The notes under the pieces are model-generated. The model was not told where the DNA came from. It made no database searches and saw only the letters and a program-made list of their open reading frames with translations. Shown one piece after another: positions 8,350-17,700 of a stretch of 64,000 nt of DNA. Within the stretch, counting starts at the first letter, position 1; each line of letters begins with the position of its first letter. The DNA is from Anaerolineales bacterium (GTDB taxonomy: Bacteria; Chloroflexota; Anaerolineae; Anaerolineales; Villigracilaceae), in contig JABTUU010000002.1 in assembly GCA_015075275.1 (NCBI GenBank), positions 992,001 through 1,056,000 of the forward strand. The letters run 5' to 3'. The translations under genes and the position numbers were made by a program.

Positions 8350-9762
8350 ATGACGATCTTAATTAAAAATGGAACGCTGATCTCCGCCTCAGACACTTTC
8401 GAAGCGGATATTCTTATCGAAGGCGAAACCATCGCTCAGATCGGAAAAGGATTGCAACACCCCAGCGCCGAGATTGTAGATGCGCGCGGCAAGTTCATTC
8501 TTCCCGGCGGCGTGGACCCGCATGTTCATCTTGATTTGCCCATGTTCGATACCGTCTCGTCCGACGATCATTATACGGGTCATAAAGCGGCGGCGTTCGG
8601 CGGCACGACGACTGTGATGGATTTTGTCGTTTTGGAGAGGGAGGACTTTGCTCATTCGGTTGATTTATGGATGAAAAAAACCGAGAAAGCCGCGGTTGAT
8701 TATTCCTTTCACATGAACCTTACGCAGTTCAATGAAAAGATCGCGAAAGAGATTCCGACGCTTATGAAAATGGGGATTCAGACCCTCAAAGTTTTCACCG
8801 CCTACAACGGTCGTTTACGACTCGCCGACGGCGATATTTTTAAGGCTTTGCAAATTGCGAAAGAGAACGGCATGTTGACGATGGCGCATTGCGAAAATGG
8901 CGACGTGATTGAAACGCTGGTTGCCGAAGCGCTCGCAGCCGGGCGCACAACGCCCGAATGGCACGCGCTCACCCGTCCCGCTTGGGGCGCGGTTGAGTCT
9001 ACGTTGCGGATGGCGGGCATGGCGGCTGCGGCGGATGCGCCGGTGTATATCGTTCACATGAACGCGGGCGGCGAAGTGGATATGCTGAAATATGTCCGCG
9101 AACGGGGCGTTAAGGCAATGGGCGAGACCTGCCCGCAATATTTATTTTTCACGATTGATAATTTGCGCCGCCCCGACGGCGCGAAATGGGTTTGCTCGCC
9201 GCCGATGCGGACGCAGGACGATAATGCGCGTCTTTGGGAAGGGTTGACCGAGGACATTTTGCAAACTGTCGGCACAGATCACTGCCCCTTCTTCTTCGAC
9301 GGAACGAAGCCTCTCGTCTATGAAGGCGAACCGATCGCTATCCCCGGCAAGGAATTGGGCAGGGATGATTTCACAAAGATTCCGAACGGTTTACCGGGCA
9401 TTCAGGACCGTATGCCTGTATTGTGGACAGCGGGCGTGCGCGCCGGGAAAATTACCGCGAATCAATTCGTCGCATATATGTGCGCTAACCCCGCGAGAAT
9501 TTTTGGTTTATACCCGCGTAAAGGCGCGTTGTTGGAAGGTTCGGACGCAGATATCGCGATTTGGGATCCCGAAAAGAAAGTGAAGTATGGCGCCGCTTTA
9601 TTGCATCAGCGCACAGACTATAACTTGTATGAAGGTTGGGAGTTGACGGGTTACCCTGAAAAGGTTTTTCTGCGCGGCAAATTGATCGTAGACGGCGCGG
9701 AGTGGAAAGGCAAGCGGGGAGATGGAAAGTTCTTGAAAAGACGCGTAGGGGAGATATTGTAG
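8350..9762 (+). CDS. hydA: Dihydropyrimidinase / D-hydantoinase
   Basis: 470 residues, an amidohydrolase-superfamily cyclic amidase that opens dihydrouracil, dihydrothymine or hydantoins in pyrimidine degradation. The binuclear metal site is complete: HVH at 58-60, the Lys147 carbamylated in this family (TLKVFTAY), His180 (AHCENGD), His236 (VHMNAGG) and Asp310 (GTDHCPF). It uses the ATG at 8350 and is preceded by a purine-rich stretch. The upstream unknown gene is probably cotranscribed. The next gene converges with a six-base gap. Hydantoinase and dihydropyrimidinase activities cannot be separated from sequence. Confidence 0.93.
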   Translation: MTILIKNGTLISASDTFEADILIEGETIAQIGKGLQHPSAEIVDARGKFILPGGVDPHVHLDLPMFDTVSSDDHYTGHKAAAFGGTTTVMDFVVLEREDFAHSVDLWMKKTEKAAVDYSFHMNLTQFNEKIAKEIPTLMKMGIQTLKVFTAYNGRLRLADGDIFKALQIAKENGMLTMAHCENGDVIETLVAEALAAGRTTPEWHALTRPAWGAVESTLRMAGMAAAADAPVYIVHMNAGGEVDMLKYVRERGVKAMGETCPQYLFFTIDNLRRPDGAKWVCSPPMRTQDDNARLWEGLTEDILQTVGTDHCPFFFDGTKPLVYEGEPIAIPGKELGRDDFTKIPNGLPGIQDRMPVLWTAGVRAGKITANQFVAYMCANPARIFGLYPRKGALLEGSDADIAIWDPEKKVKYGAALLHQRTDYNLYEGWELTGYPEKVFLRGKLIVDGAEWKGKRGDGKFLKRRVGEIL

Positions 9763-9768
9763 AGGCGG

Positions 9769-10431
9769 TTAGTTTTGCAGCAATTCCTTCATTCTTGGGT
9801 GGTCTTTATATATCCCGCGATAGGTCTCGGGCAATAACGCCGCGATTCTACACATCACTTCGTCGGTCGCATTCCGTAACGCGGCATCGCGATCCTTGTT
9901 GGGCAGCGGGGGGATGACGAACGGCTTTCCGCCGGTCAACGTGACGGTTGATTTCTTAAATCGTTTTATATTCCTGAGAATGGTTTTATCTTCCGTTCCG
10001 GTGATTCCGACAGGGATGATCGGGAATCCCGATCGCGCCGCCAAGTAAGCGACGCCCGGCTTCCCTTCGATTAATGAGCCGCTGCGCGAGCGCGTCCCCT
10101 CCGGCGCGATAATTAAACACTTGCCTGCTTCCATGAGCGCGATCATCTTGCGAAGCGCTTTGAGGTCTGGGTTGAAGCGATCTACGAAGAGGAAGTTCAG
10201 GCGTTTTCCCAGCCAGCGAATCCATCCTTTTTGTCCCCATTTCTCGCCGACGGGAATGAATAGGTCGGTGCGGTCAATGGCGTAGTACACCATCACGATG
10301 TCGAGAATGCCGATGTGATTCGCCGCGAGGATCATTCCGCCGCTGGGCGGCACGTTTTCCTTTCCGCGTAATTCAAAACGTGCGATCAGATTTAGCAGCA
10401 AACGAATGAGAAAACGGATGACGGAAAGCAT
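9769..10431 (-). CDS. 1-acyl-glycerol-3-phosphate acyltransferase family protein (PlsC-like), copy 2
   Basis: 220 residues with a single N-terminal hydrophobic segment. It carries the acyltransferase motifs: NHIGILD (the NHx4D catalytic pair), PEGTRSRSG (substrate phosphate binding) and a later region with FPIIPVGITGTED. These enzymes acylate the sn-2 position of lysophosphatidate at the membrane. The neighbour transcribed just before it has the same length and motif spacing, so this is a tandem duplication. The two genes are three bases apart and form an operon. Different acyl or head-group preference between the copies is plausible but not shown. Confidence 0.9.
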   Translation of the reverse strand: MLSVIRFLIRLLLNLIARFELRGKENVPPSGGMILAANHIGILDIVMVYYAIDRTDLFIPVGEKWGQKGWIRWLGKRLNFLFVDRFNPDLKALRKMIALMEAGKCLIIAPEGTRSRSGSLIEGKPGVAYLAARSGFPIIPVGITGTEDKTILRNIKRFKKSTVTLTGGKPFVIPPLPNKDRDAALRNATDEVMCRIAALLPETYRGIYKDHPRMKELLQN

Positions 10432-10434
10432 AAT

Positions 10435-11097
10435 TTATTGTTGAATGAGCGTTTTAAGATAGGGATGGTTCGCATAAAAGCCGCGATAGTTTTCGGGGAG
10501 CATCGCCGCAATGCGACACATCAGCTCGTCGGTGGCTTGGCGCAACGCCTGTTCGCGTCCTTTGCCGGCGACGAGTTGGATAGTGAACGGTCTTCCTATC
10601 CGTACTACGATTTTTGAGCGGCGAAGGCGTTTGAGGTTTTCCAAAATTACGCGGTCTTCGGTGCCGGTGATCGCTACCGGTATGACCGGGCAGCCGCTTT
10701 TGCTGGCGAGATACGCCGCGCCAAGTTTTGCTTCTTGCAGCGTTTCGGTTTTGGAGCGCGTCCCTTCGGGCGCAATAGCCAGCGCGCCGCCTTGCTTTAA
10801 GCGCGCCAATATCTCGCGCAACGCGGAGAAGTCGGCTTCGAAACGGTTGAGCCAGATGGCGTTAACGCTGCGTCCGATAAGACCGAAGAGCCAGTGATTT
10901 TTGTATTTCTCCGCGACCGGTAAGATCAAGTCTTGGCGATTGATCGCGACGAACAGTACCGCAGTATCCAGCCTGCCGAGGTGATTCGCCGCGCCGATGA
11001 TATTCCCTGATGGAATATTTTCCATGCCGTGAATTTCGATCACGGCGATGGAGCGCATGAAAAGGCGAATAAGAAAGCGGGCGAACTTAAAGAACAT
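10435..11097 (-). CDS. 1-acyl-glycerol-3-phosphate acyltransferase family protein (PlsC-like), copy 1
   Basis: 220 residues when started at the ATG at 11097; an upstream in-frame ATG at 11133 would add twelve unlikely residues. The chosen start makes it exactly as long as its tandem paralogue. Motifs are NHLGRLD (catalytic His and Asp) and PEGTRSKTE, followed by CPVIPVAITGTED. It is the first gene of the two-gene minus-strand operon. Function is as for the paralogue: transfer of an acyl chain to a lysophospholipid at the cytoplasmic membrane face. Confidence 0.9.
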   Translation of the reverse strand: MFFKFARFLIRLFMRSIAVIEIHGMENIPSGNIIGAANHLGRLDTAVLFVAINRQDLILPVAEKYKNHWLFGLIGRSVNAIWLNRFEADFSALREILARLKQGGALAIAPEGTRSKTETLQEAKLGAAYLASKSGCPVIPVAITGTEDRVILENLKRLRRSKIVVRIGRPFTIQLVAGKGREQALRQATDELMCRIAAMLPENYRGFYANHPYLKTLIQQ

Positions 11098-11152
11098 GCG
11101 GCAGATTGTACAACAAAACGGGGTAAATTCCATCTGCGCGAGGCGAAATGAG

Positions 11153-11182
11153 AAAAGCCGCCGGTCGGAGCAGGGCGGCCTT
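11153..11182 (-). terminator. Rho-independent terminator after the PilZ gene
   Basis: Read on the minus strand: GCCGCC, a loop of 11 bases, GGCGGC, then TTTT. It lies just beyond the stop codon of the PilZ gene, in the direction of its transcription. Confidence 0.65.
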
Positions 11183-11214
11183 CATGGATAACTGGCACAG
11201 GTTATAAGGTTTTT

Positions 11215-11598
11215 CTATTTCCAGAGGTAGTCGTCGCGTTTCTGGCGCGATGCGCTTTCTTTGCCATAACGCTCGAACATACGCTGGAAGATCGCCATAT
11301 CGTTGGGCGAAATATTGATGATTTCGAAGCCGACGTTGAATGTATTGAATTCAAAGCGGTCGGGGATAACCCATTTGCTGCGAGCGATGAAGTCTATCGA
11401 GGTCTGACTCGATAGGTCGGGCGTAAGTTCGATGAACATGTGAAAATCTCGGCCGGGTTGTATGTTCTGGGGGCTGTCGAGCTTAAATCCGCCGGCGCTG
11501 ATGTCGGAGAGGCAGCCGATAACCTGCTTCGTGTTCTTGTCCTTGATCTGTAAATAATAAGACAAATCGCGTCGGTCTACTTTTCGTTTTTCGTTCAT
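11215..11598 (-). CDS. PilZ-domain protein, putative cyclic-di-GMP binder
   Basis: 127 residues forming one PilZ domain. The c-di-GMP-binding signature has two parts, both present: an Arg-rich N-terminal motif (RKVDRRDLSYYL) and the DISAGGFKL motif (D/N-x-S-x-x-G). Stand-alone PilZ proteins act as cytoplasmic c-di-GMP receptors that alter motility, adhesion or polysaccharide output through protein contacts. The gene is monocistronic with a terminator after it. No target protein is evident nearby. Confidence 0.85.
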   Translation of the reverse strand: MNEKRKVDRRDLSYYLQIKDKNTKQVIGCLSDISAGGFKLDSPQNIQPGRDFHMFIELTPDLSSQTSIDFIARSKWVIPDRFEFNTFNVGFEIINISPNDMAIFQRMFERYGKESASRQKRDDYLWK

Positions 11599-11780
11599 GA
11601 TAACTCCTTAGGACGTACACAAGACCTAAGCCGCGAACCAGGTCAATTCACACGAATTGTTTAAGACTGCAGTGATTCACGACAAAGGATTTCGGCTTGC
11701 GCAAGTCGTGCTCCTACTGTGAACAGTATAAAACAAAAAGAGGGAATTATCAAATAAAAAGCGCGTTTTTCGATGCGAAG

Positions 11781-12941
11781 TTAGCGCTCCACCCGTAAAA
11801 TATGCGTGAAGATCGTCGCGCCTGAGCCGCCGATATTTTGCGCCATGCCGATGCGCGCGTCTTCCACTTGTGTAGCGCCGCATTCGCCGCGCAATTGTTG
11901 GACGAGTTCCACAATTTGATAAACGCCCGTTGCGCCGACGGGGTGCCCGCGCGCCTTAAGACCGCCGCGCGCACAAATCGGCCTGTCGCCGGTCGGGCTG
12001 ATGCGCCCATCCAAGCCGAGTCGCACGCCCTGCCCGCGTTCGGCGAATCCGCACGCTTCCAATGCAAGCGCCGCCATGATCGTGAACGCATCGTGCAGCT
12101 CGAAGACGTCAACGTCGTCGGGCGAAATTCCCGCCATCTCGTAGGCGTGTTTCGATGAAGCGTACGCGGCGGATAAAAACAGCGGATCGCGGCGCGAGTG
12201 TACGGCGATCGTGTCTGTAGCGACAGCGGAGCCGGCGACTACAACCTTCGGCTTGCCCGCTGCCGCCGCGACCTTTTCCGCCGGGACGACGACTACAGCC
12301 GCCGCGCCGTCGCCGATGGGGGAAGCGTCCAGCAGGTTGATCGGAGCAGCGACCATCGCCGATCGTTCGAATTGTTCGAGGGTGATCTCTTCATGCAGCC
12401 GCGCAAACGGATTGTGCATGGCGTTGGCGTGCGCGTTGATCGCGAACGGCGCGAAGTCTTTATGTTCCCAGCCGAACTCGTGCATGTAGCGCCGCATGAT
12501 GAGCGCGTTTAAGCCGACGAAAGAGATGCCTTGATCCAGTTCGTAGTCCGCGTCCGATGCGGCGGCGAGCGCCGAGGCGACGTCGCGCCCGATTTGGTCG
12601 GTCATCTTTTCAACGCCGATGACGAGCGCCGAGTCGATCTCGCCCGCCGCGACGGCTATCAGCGCGGAACGAAGCGCCGCCGCGCCCGAAGCGCATGCGG
12701 CTTCCACCTTTACGGCTTCTTGTCCCCATAGCCCGATCCAATCTGAAAAGAATGCGCCGAGTTGACTCTGCTGGCTGACGGTGGACGACAGCATGTTGCC
12801 GACGAAGAGCGCGTCCACCGTTTCAACGCCGGCGTCTTGCATGGCGGCGAACGCGGCTTCGCCGCCAATCTCGCGCAGAGATTTATCCCACTGTTCGCCG
12901 ATGTGAGTTTGTCCAATTCCTAGAATTGCCGCTGGTCGCAT
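11781..12941 (-). CDS. Thiolase-superfamily protein (acetyl-CoA acetyltransferase / SCP2-thiolase type)
   Basis: 386 residues. The nucleophile Cys83 lies in EAACASGAAAL and the catalytic His in GGLKARGHPVGATG near residue 340. The C-terminal position usually holding a second Cys reads AQNIGGSGA, as in the SCP2/archaeal-type thiolase branch. Members of that branch condense acyl-CoAs or cleave beta-ketoacyl-CoAs, often with a DUF35 or HMG-CoA synthase partner. No such partner is next to it here. It is divergent from a small gene starting about 90 bases away. Whether it acts in synthesis or degradation is open. Confidence 0.85.
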   Translation of the reverse strand: MRPAAILGIGQTHIGEQWDKSLREIGGEAAFAAMQDAGVETVDALFVGNMLSSTVSQQSQLGAFFSDWIGLWGQEAVKVEAACASGAAALRSALIAVAAGEIDSALVIGVEKMTDQIGRDVASALAAASDADYELDQGISFVGLNALIMRRYMHEFGWEHKDFAPFAINAHANAMHNPFARLHEEITLEQFERSAMVAAPINLLDASPIGDGAAAVVVVPAEKVAAAAGKPKVVVAGSAVATDTIAVHSRRDPLFLSAAYASSKHAYEMAGISPDDVDVFELHDAFTIMAALALEACGFAERGQGVRLGLDGRISPTGDRPICARGGLKARGHPVGATGVYQIVELVQQLRGECGATQVEDARIGMAQNIGGSGATIFTHILRVER

Positions 12942-13033
12942 GTTTGCCTCAGATGATTTATACTCCGGTTACGCACAGGCGCGGAAGCGCGTCTGGCGCG
13001 TGGAATTACAATTGTAATCGGAGCGACTCTCAT

Positions 13034-13564
13034 TTGCTGTCAAAAAAAGCGCGCGCGGCGTGGAATCGAGACCTTTTGCTCTCGCTCGAACAATTTGGAG
13101 CGGAGGGGAGCGCCGCCGCGTCCTATTTGCGCGCGCATAAAACGCTTATCGGTTTTCGGAAGGCGCGGGCGAGCGTCGGCGCGTTTTGGACGCCCTTCGG
13201 CGCGCTCTATTTCAACGCGCTTCATTATTCATCGCGTATGAATCCTGCCGATGCGCGTGTGTTGGCTTTGTTAATTCATGAGGTGAAGCATTTACAGCAG
13301 GGCTTGATTGCCGCGCTGTCGGTCTATGGCGAGTTGGAGGCGTGGCAGTTGCAGTTCAGCGTGTATCATCGAAAGACGAATGAGAAAATGCCTCCCGCGA
13401 TTGAAGCCCTGCTGGCGCTTCCGCTCGGATGGGATCGCGCAACGCTTCGCCGGGCGCGCGAGTTGATGCAGGAGTACGCCGGCAAAGGCTATCGCGTCGA
13501 CTTGCTGCCGCTCTATCCGTTGGGAAAAGAGATTCGATACCGCCTGTGGGGGAAAATGCCGTGA
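13034..13564 (+). CDS. Small HEXXH-motif protein, putative zinc peptidase-like
   Basis: 176 residues when started at TTG 13034, which has GGAG ten bases upstream. An in-frame ATG at 12953 is possible but has no ribosome site. The frame also extends further left, into the divergent thiolase gene. The core contains LALLIHEVKHLQQG, a zinc-binding HEXXH helix. A Glu in VYGELEAWQ about 15 residues later is a candidate third ligand. There is no signal peptide. Its stop overlaps the GTG start of the next gene (GTGA), so the two are translationally coupled. I do not recognise a named family. Confidence 0.65.
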   Translation: MLSKKARAAWNRDLLLSLEQFGAEGSAAASYLRAHKTLIGFRKARASVGAFWTPFGALYFNALHYSSRMNPADARVLALLIHEVKHLQQGLIAALSVYGELEAWQLQFSVYHRKTNEKMPPAIEALLALPLGWDRATLRRARELMQEYAGKGYRVDLLPLYPLGKEIRYRLWGKMP

Positions 13565-14532
13565 GCGCGCGCGCAGAGATTCTATCGCTGTTTGCAGGCG
13601 AGAAACTCGCTTCGCCGCCAGCCTTTAGCGGATTGATTCACGCGTTAGACGAAGGGCTCGTCTTGCGCGAGGCGCATCGCGATGCGCGGAAAATGGCGCG
13701 CGCCGCGACGAACGCGTTTATGTTGACGGGAATGCCGTCTGCGACGCTGCCGTTGGACCTGTGCCTGCCTGCGGAAGCGCTCGGCGCGGAATTGAATTAT
13801 GCAACGGAAGGTTTTCCGCAAGTCAAGCAGCCGTTGCTTGAGAGCGTTGCGAACGTTGCGCGATTGACGAGTTGGAACAGCGAAAGAGTTGATCTTGCCT
13901 GCGAAGCGATTCGATTCACAAGAGAAACTGTCGGAGACGACGCCGTTATTTCGGGGATGATCGCGGGACCGTATACGCTTCTATTATATTTATGCGATCT
14001 TAAGAGCCTGTTTACTGAAATGAAAAAAGAGCCGCAGGCTGTGTCGGACGCGCTCTTGTGGTTGTCCTCTTTTCTAGCGAGGATTGGCGGCGCGTATCGA
14101 AACGCCGGCGCAGATTTTGTAACTATCCACGAAGCGGGCGGATCGCCGGGCTTTATCGGACCGGCGAGGTTTGAGCGTTTTGTCCTGCCGGCTTTGAAGG
14201 CGCTGCATGCCGACCTGCCCAGCCCGCGCGTGTTGTCGGTGTGCGGAGATACGAATCGGTCTATGAGCGCGTTGGCAGAGTCGGGCGCGGAGGCGATCTC
14301 GGTGGATGAATTGAACGACCTCGCCGAATCGCGTAAGATTTTAAAGGACGCGTTGCTTTTCGGAAATCTCGATGCGGCGGCGATGTTGTGGAAGGGCGAC
14401 CCGACTGAGATCGTTGAAGCCGCTCGCCGCGCGAAAGAATCGGGCGTGGACGCGCTCTGGCCCGGCTGCGATCTGGTCGCTGCCACGCCGCCCCGCAACA
14501 TAAAGGCGATGTTGGCCGGCGGCGAGTCTTGA
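13561..14532 (+). CDS. Uroporphyrinogen decarboxylase-like protein, probable corrinoid methyltransferase family
   Basis: 323 residues from the GTG at 13561, which overlaps the previous stop by four bases. It has the URO-D fold pattern seen in MtaA/CmuA-type methyltransferases: MLTGMPSATLPLDLCLPAEALG near the start, GMIAGPYTLLLYL in the middle and a C-terminal zinc-site-like stretch LSVCGDTNRS. The usual His two residues before that Cys is replaced by Ser. A second Cys follows in WPGCDL. Such proteins either decarboxylate uroporphyrinogen (haem synthesis) or move methyl groups from corrinoid proteins to thiols. The Cys residues favour the methyltransferase reading. No corrinoid protein is adjacent, so the substrate is open. 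Confidence 0.75.
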   Translation: MSARAEILSLFAGEKLASPPAFSGLIHALDEGLVLREAHRDARKMARAATNAFMLTGMPSATLPLDLCLPAEALGAELNYATEGFPQVKQPLLESVANVARLTSWNSERVDLACEAIRFTRETVGDDAVISGMIAGPYTLLLYLCDLKSLFTEMKKEPQAVSDALLWLSSFLARIGGAYRNAGADFVTIHEAGGSPGFIGPARFERFVLPALKALHADLPSPRVLSVCGDTNRSMSALAESGAEAISVDELNDLAESRKILKDALLFGNLDAAAMLWKGDPTEIVEAARRAKESGVDALWPGCDLVAATPPRNIKAMLAGGES

Positions 14533-14580
14533 GACAACGCGTAAAGTTTTTGGAGTATTCCTTAAGCGCAAGCCGCCGCC

Positions 14581-14655
14581 GATAAACGCAGACGAAAAGG
14601 ATAAAAAAGTTATCGTCGGAGTTGATCCGAGTTCATCTGCGGTTAAAACCGAGTT
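14581..14655. repeat. Host dispersed repeat (GATAAACGCAGA family), copy B, intact
   Basis: An uninterrupted copy of the repeat that IS1 split at 4043-4930. It shares GATAAACGCAGA, GAAAAGGATA and a terminal CCGAGTT. It lies in the 188-base gap before the type IIG enzyme gene. Confidence 0.6.
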
Positions 14656-14720
14656 GAGCGCCGGCTTCTTAGACCTTTCTTGTAAAATTATCTCATTCTT
14701 TATTCGAGTAAAATCAGAGA

Positions 14721-17700
14721 ATGACATCGCAAACCGCTCCCGCAAGCATTCATAAACTCGTTGAGACCTTCGAGCAGAATTTGGATTCGTATCGTTCGAG
14801 CAAGAACGAGACGGAACTGCGCCGCGAGTTTTTGGATAAGTTCTTTGCCGCGCTGGGCTGGGACGTTGCCAACGAGAAAGCCTACGACGAGGCGCATAAG
14901 GAAGTTGTCCACGAGTTTTCGGTGGAGGTTTCGGGTCAGCAGAAAAAAGCGGACTATGCCTTTCGGGTGGGGAGCGCCTTCGATTTTCTGGTGGAGGCGA
15001 AGAAGCCGTCGGTCAAAATTGAATCGAGTCAAGATGCGGCGTTTCAAATCCGCAGGTATGGCTGGAGCGCGAAACTTCCAATTAATATTTTGACAGACTT
15101 CGAGCATTTCGCCGTGTACGATTGCCGCGCCAAACCCAGTTACAACGACAAGGCGGCGACGGGGCGCATCCTGCTGATTCATTACACGGAATATGTGGAG
15201 CGCTGGGATGAGATCGCCGCGATCTTTTCGCCCGAAGCGGTGCGGCAGGGTTCGTTTGCGAAATATGCCGAGGGGATGAAGGGCAAGCGCGGCACAGCGG
15301 ACGTTGACGACGCCTTCCTGCAGGAGATCGAACGCTGGCGCGAACTGCTGGCGAAGAACATCGCTTTGAGGAACGAAGACATTGACATCGCGGGTTTGAA
15401 TTACGCCGTGCAAATGACGATTGACCGCATCGTCTTTTTGCGGATCTGCGAGGAGCGCGGAATCGAGGCGGAGAATCAACTGCTGGACCTTGTCACCCTG
15501 AGCGAAGCGAAGGGTCTCCGAGATCATCGTAAAGATTCTTCGGTCGCTGCGCTCCCTCAGAATGACATGGGGCGAGGGGTCTATCAAGAATTGTGCGAGT
15601 TATTCAAACGCGCCGACACGAAATATAACTCTGGTCTGTTTCACTTCAAGCAAGAGAAAGAACAAGCCAGCCGCGCCGATGACTTGACTCTCGACCTCGC
15701 GATTGACGACAAGGTCTTGAAGGACATCATCTCCAATTTGTATTATCCGAAAAGCCCGTATGCGTTTTTGTACATCCCCGCCGATATTCTGGGACAGGTG
15801 TACGAGCGTTTCCTCGGCAAGGTGATTCGACTCACAGCGGGGCATCAAGCCAAAGTGGAGGAGAAGCCCGAAGTCCGCAAGGCGGGAGGCGTGTACTACA
15901 CTCCGACCTATATTGTGGATTACATCGTCAAGAATACGGTAGGGAAGTTATTAGAGAATAGAGAGCAGAGAGTAGTAACGCCTGTGGATGTGGCGAAGTT
16001 GAAGATCGTGGACCCCGCCTGCGGCTCAGGGACGTTCCTGCTCGGCGCGTATCAATTTTTGCTGGACTGGCATTTGAATTGGTATGTGAATGACGATGTG
16101 GAGAAGTGGGTAAAGCAAAAAGCCATTTTGAAAGCGGAAAGTGGATATAGACTCACGACCAGCAAGAAGAAAGAAATCCTGCTCAACAACATTCACGGCG
16201 TGGACATTGACGCGCAAGCCGTGGAAGTGACCAAACTTTCGCTCCTGCTCAAAGTGCTGGAAAACGCCAGCGGACAAATGGGACTCGGCATGGAGCGCGT
16301 CCTGCCCGATTTGGGAAACAACATCAAGTGCGGCAACTCGCTGATCGGCTGGGATTATTTTGAAGGGCAATTGCTCCCCGATGACGAGGAACGCGCGCGC
16401 GTGAATCCTTTTGATTGGAAGAGTGAATTTCCGCAAGTCTTCCAGCAGACTTCCGAAGTCTCGAAGACTTCGGAAGTCTCGCGGCGCGGCGGATTTGATG
16501 CCGTGATTGGCAATCCGCCTTGGGGTGGTGATTTAACTTTTGAGGAAAAAGATTATTTGATAGAAAAATTTGCTAGTGTTCATATGCGTACACCAGATAC
16601 ATTTAATTACCTGATGGCAAATGCACATAACCTTACTTCTCGAAGCGGGATAGTTGGATTTATTATTCCCAATAATTTTCTTTTCCAGCACGAGTATGCT
16701 AAGGCAAGAGAGTTTTATACTCGAAATGCAAAATTACTTGAAGCAATAAATCTAGGCGATGACGTTTTTGCCGTTACAGCACCTTCTTGCATTGTGATTG
16801 TTGAACGTAATCTGACTTCTAACAATAATTATGAAGTATTTGTTTCTGATTTGCGAAATGTTGATAGGTCAAACTTACCAGAACATTTAGTAAGTCGCTC
16901 TGGAACAACAATCACCCCAACTGATATTTTAGAGTCCCCTGATTTCGTAATACCAATGAATAAGATCGCGAGTCGCCTGATTTCAAAAATAATCAAAGTT
17001 GTGCCGACATTGCTTGGTGATGTATGTGACGAAGTTGCGGCTGGTATCGGGACGGGCGGCGACAAAATTTTCCGTATTTCAGATACCGATGCAAAAAAAC
17101 ATCGAATTGAAGAAAATCTTTTACACCCAGTTTTAGTCGGCAGGGATATTCAAGCCTATTATCTGCCTGAGAATTCTGGCTACTCAATCATTTACTCCAC
17201 AAAGGCAATTACTAGCAAAACACACCCCAAAACATTGGAGTATCTCAAACCATTCCAAGATAAATTAAGCCAAAAACGCGAAGCCCAAAAAGGTTTGATA
17301 CCTTGGTGGAGTCTTCATTGGCCACGTTATCCAGAATTGTTTAATGCTCCAAAGATCATATTAAGGCAAACAGCAAATTCTTTGTATGCCACGTTGGACA
17401 ATATTGGTTACTACTGTATAAATAGCATAATAATTATTCGCCCTAAAAATATAGAATTAATTCTATTTTACTTAGGGCTGTTGAATTCTCGATTAGTCCG
17501 ATGGGTATATCAAAACTTAACCCAAGAAGAAAATAGGGTATTTGCAGAGGTCAAGCCAGTAAATCTAAGAAAACTCCCCATCCGCACCATTGACTTCACC
17601 AACCCCGCCGAAAAAGCGCAACACGACAAAATGGTCGCGCTCGTCGAGGCGATGCTGGCGGCGCACAAATCGCTGGCGGCGGCGCACAGTCCCGCCGAGA

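Noticed and set aside
12926..13033. Longer start for the small HEXXH protein
   Set aside because: It would overlap or approach the divergent thiolase start and lacks a ribosome site, whereas TTG 13034 has GGAG at the right distance.
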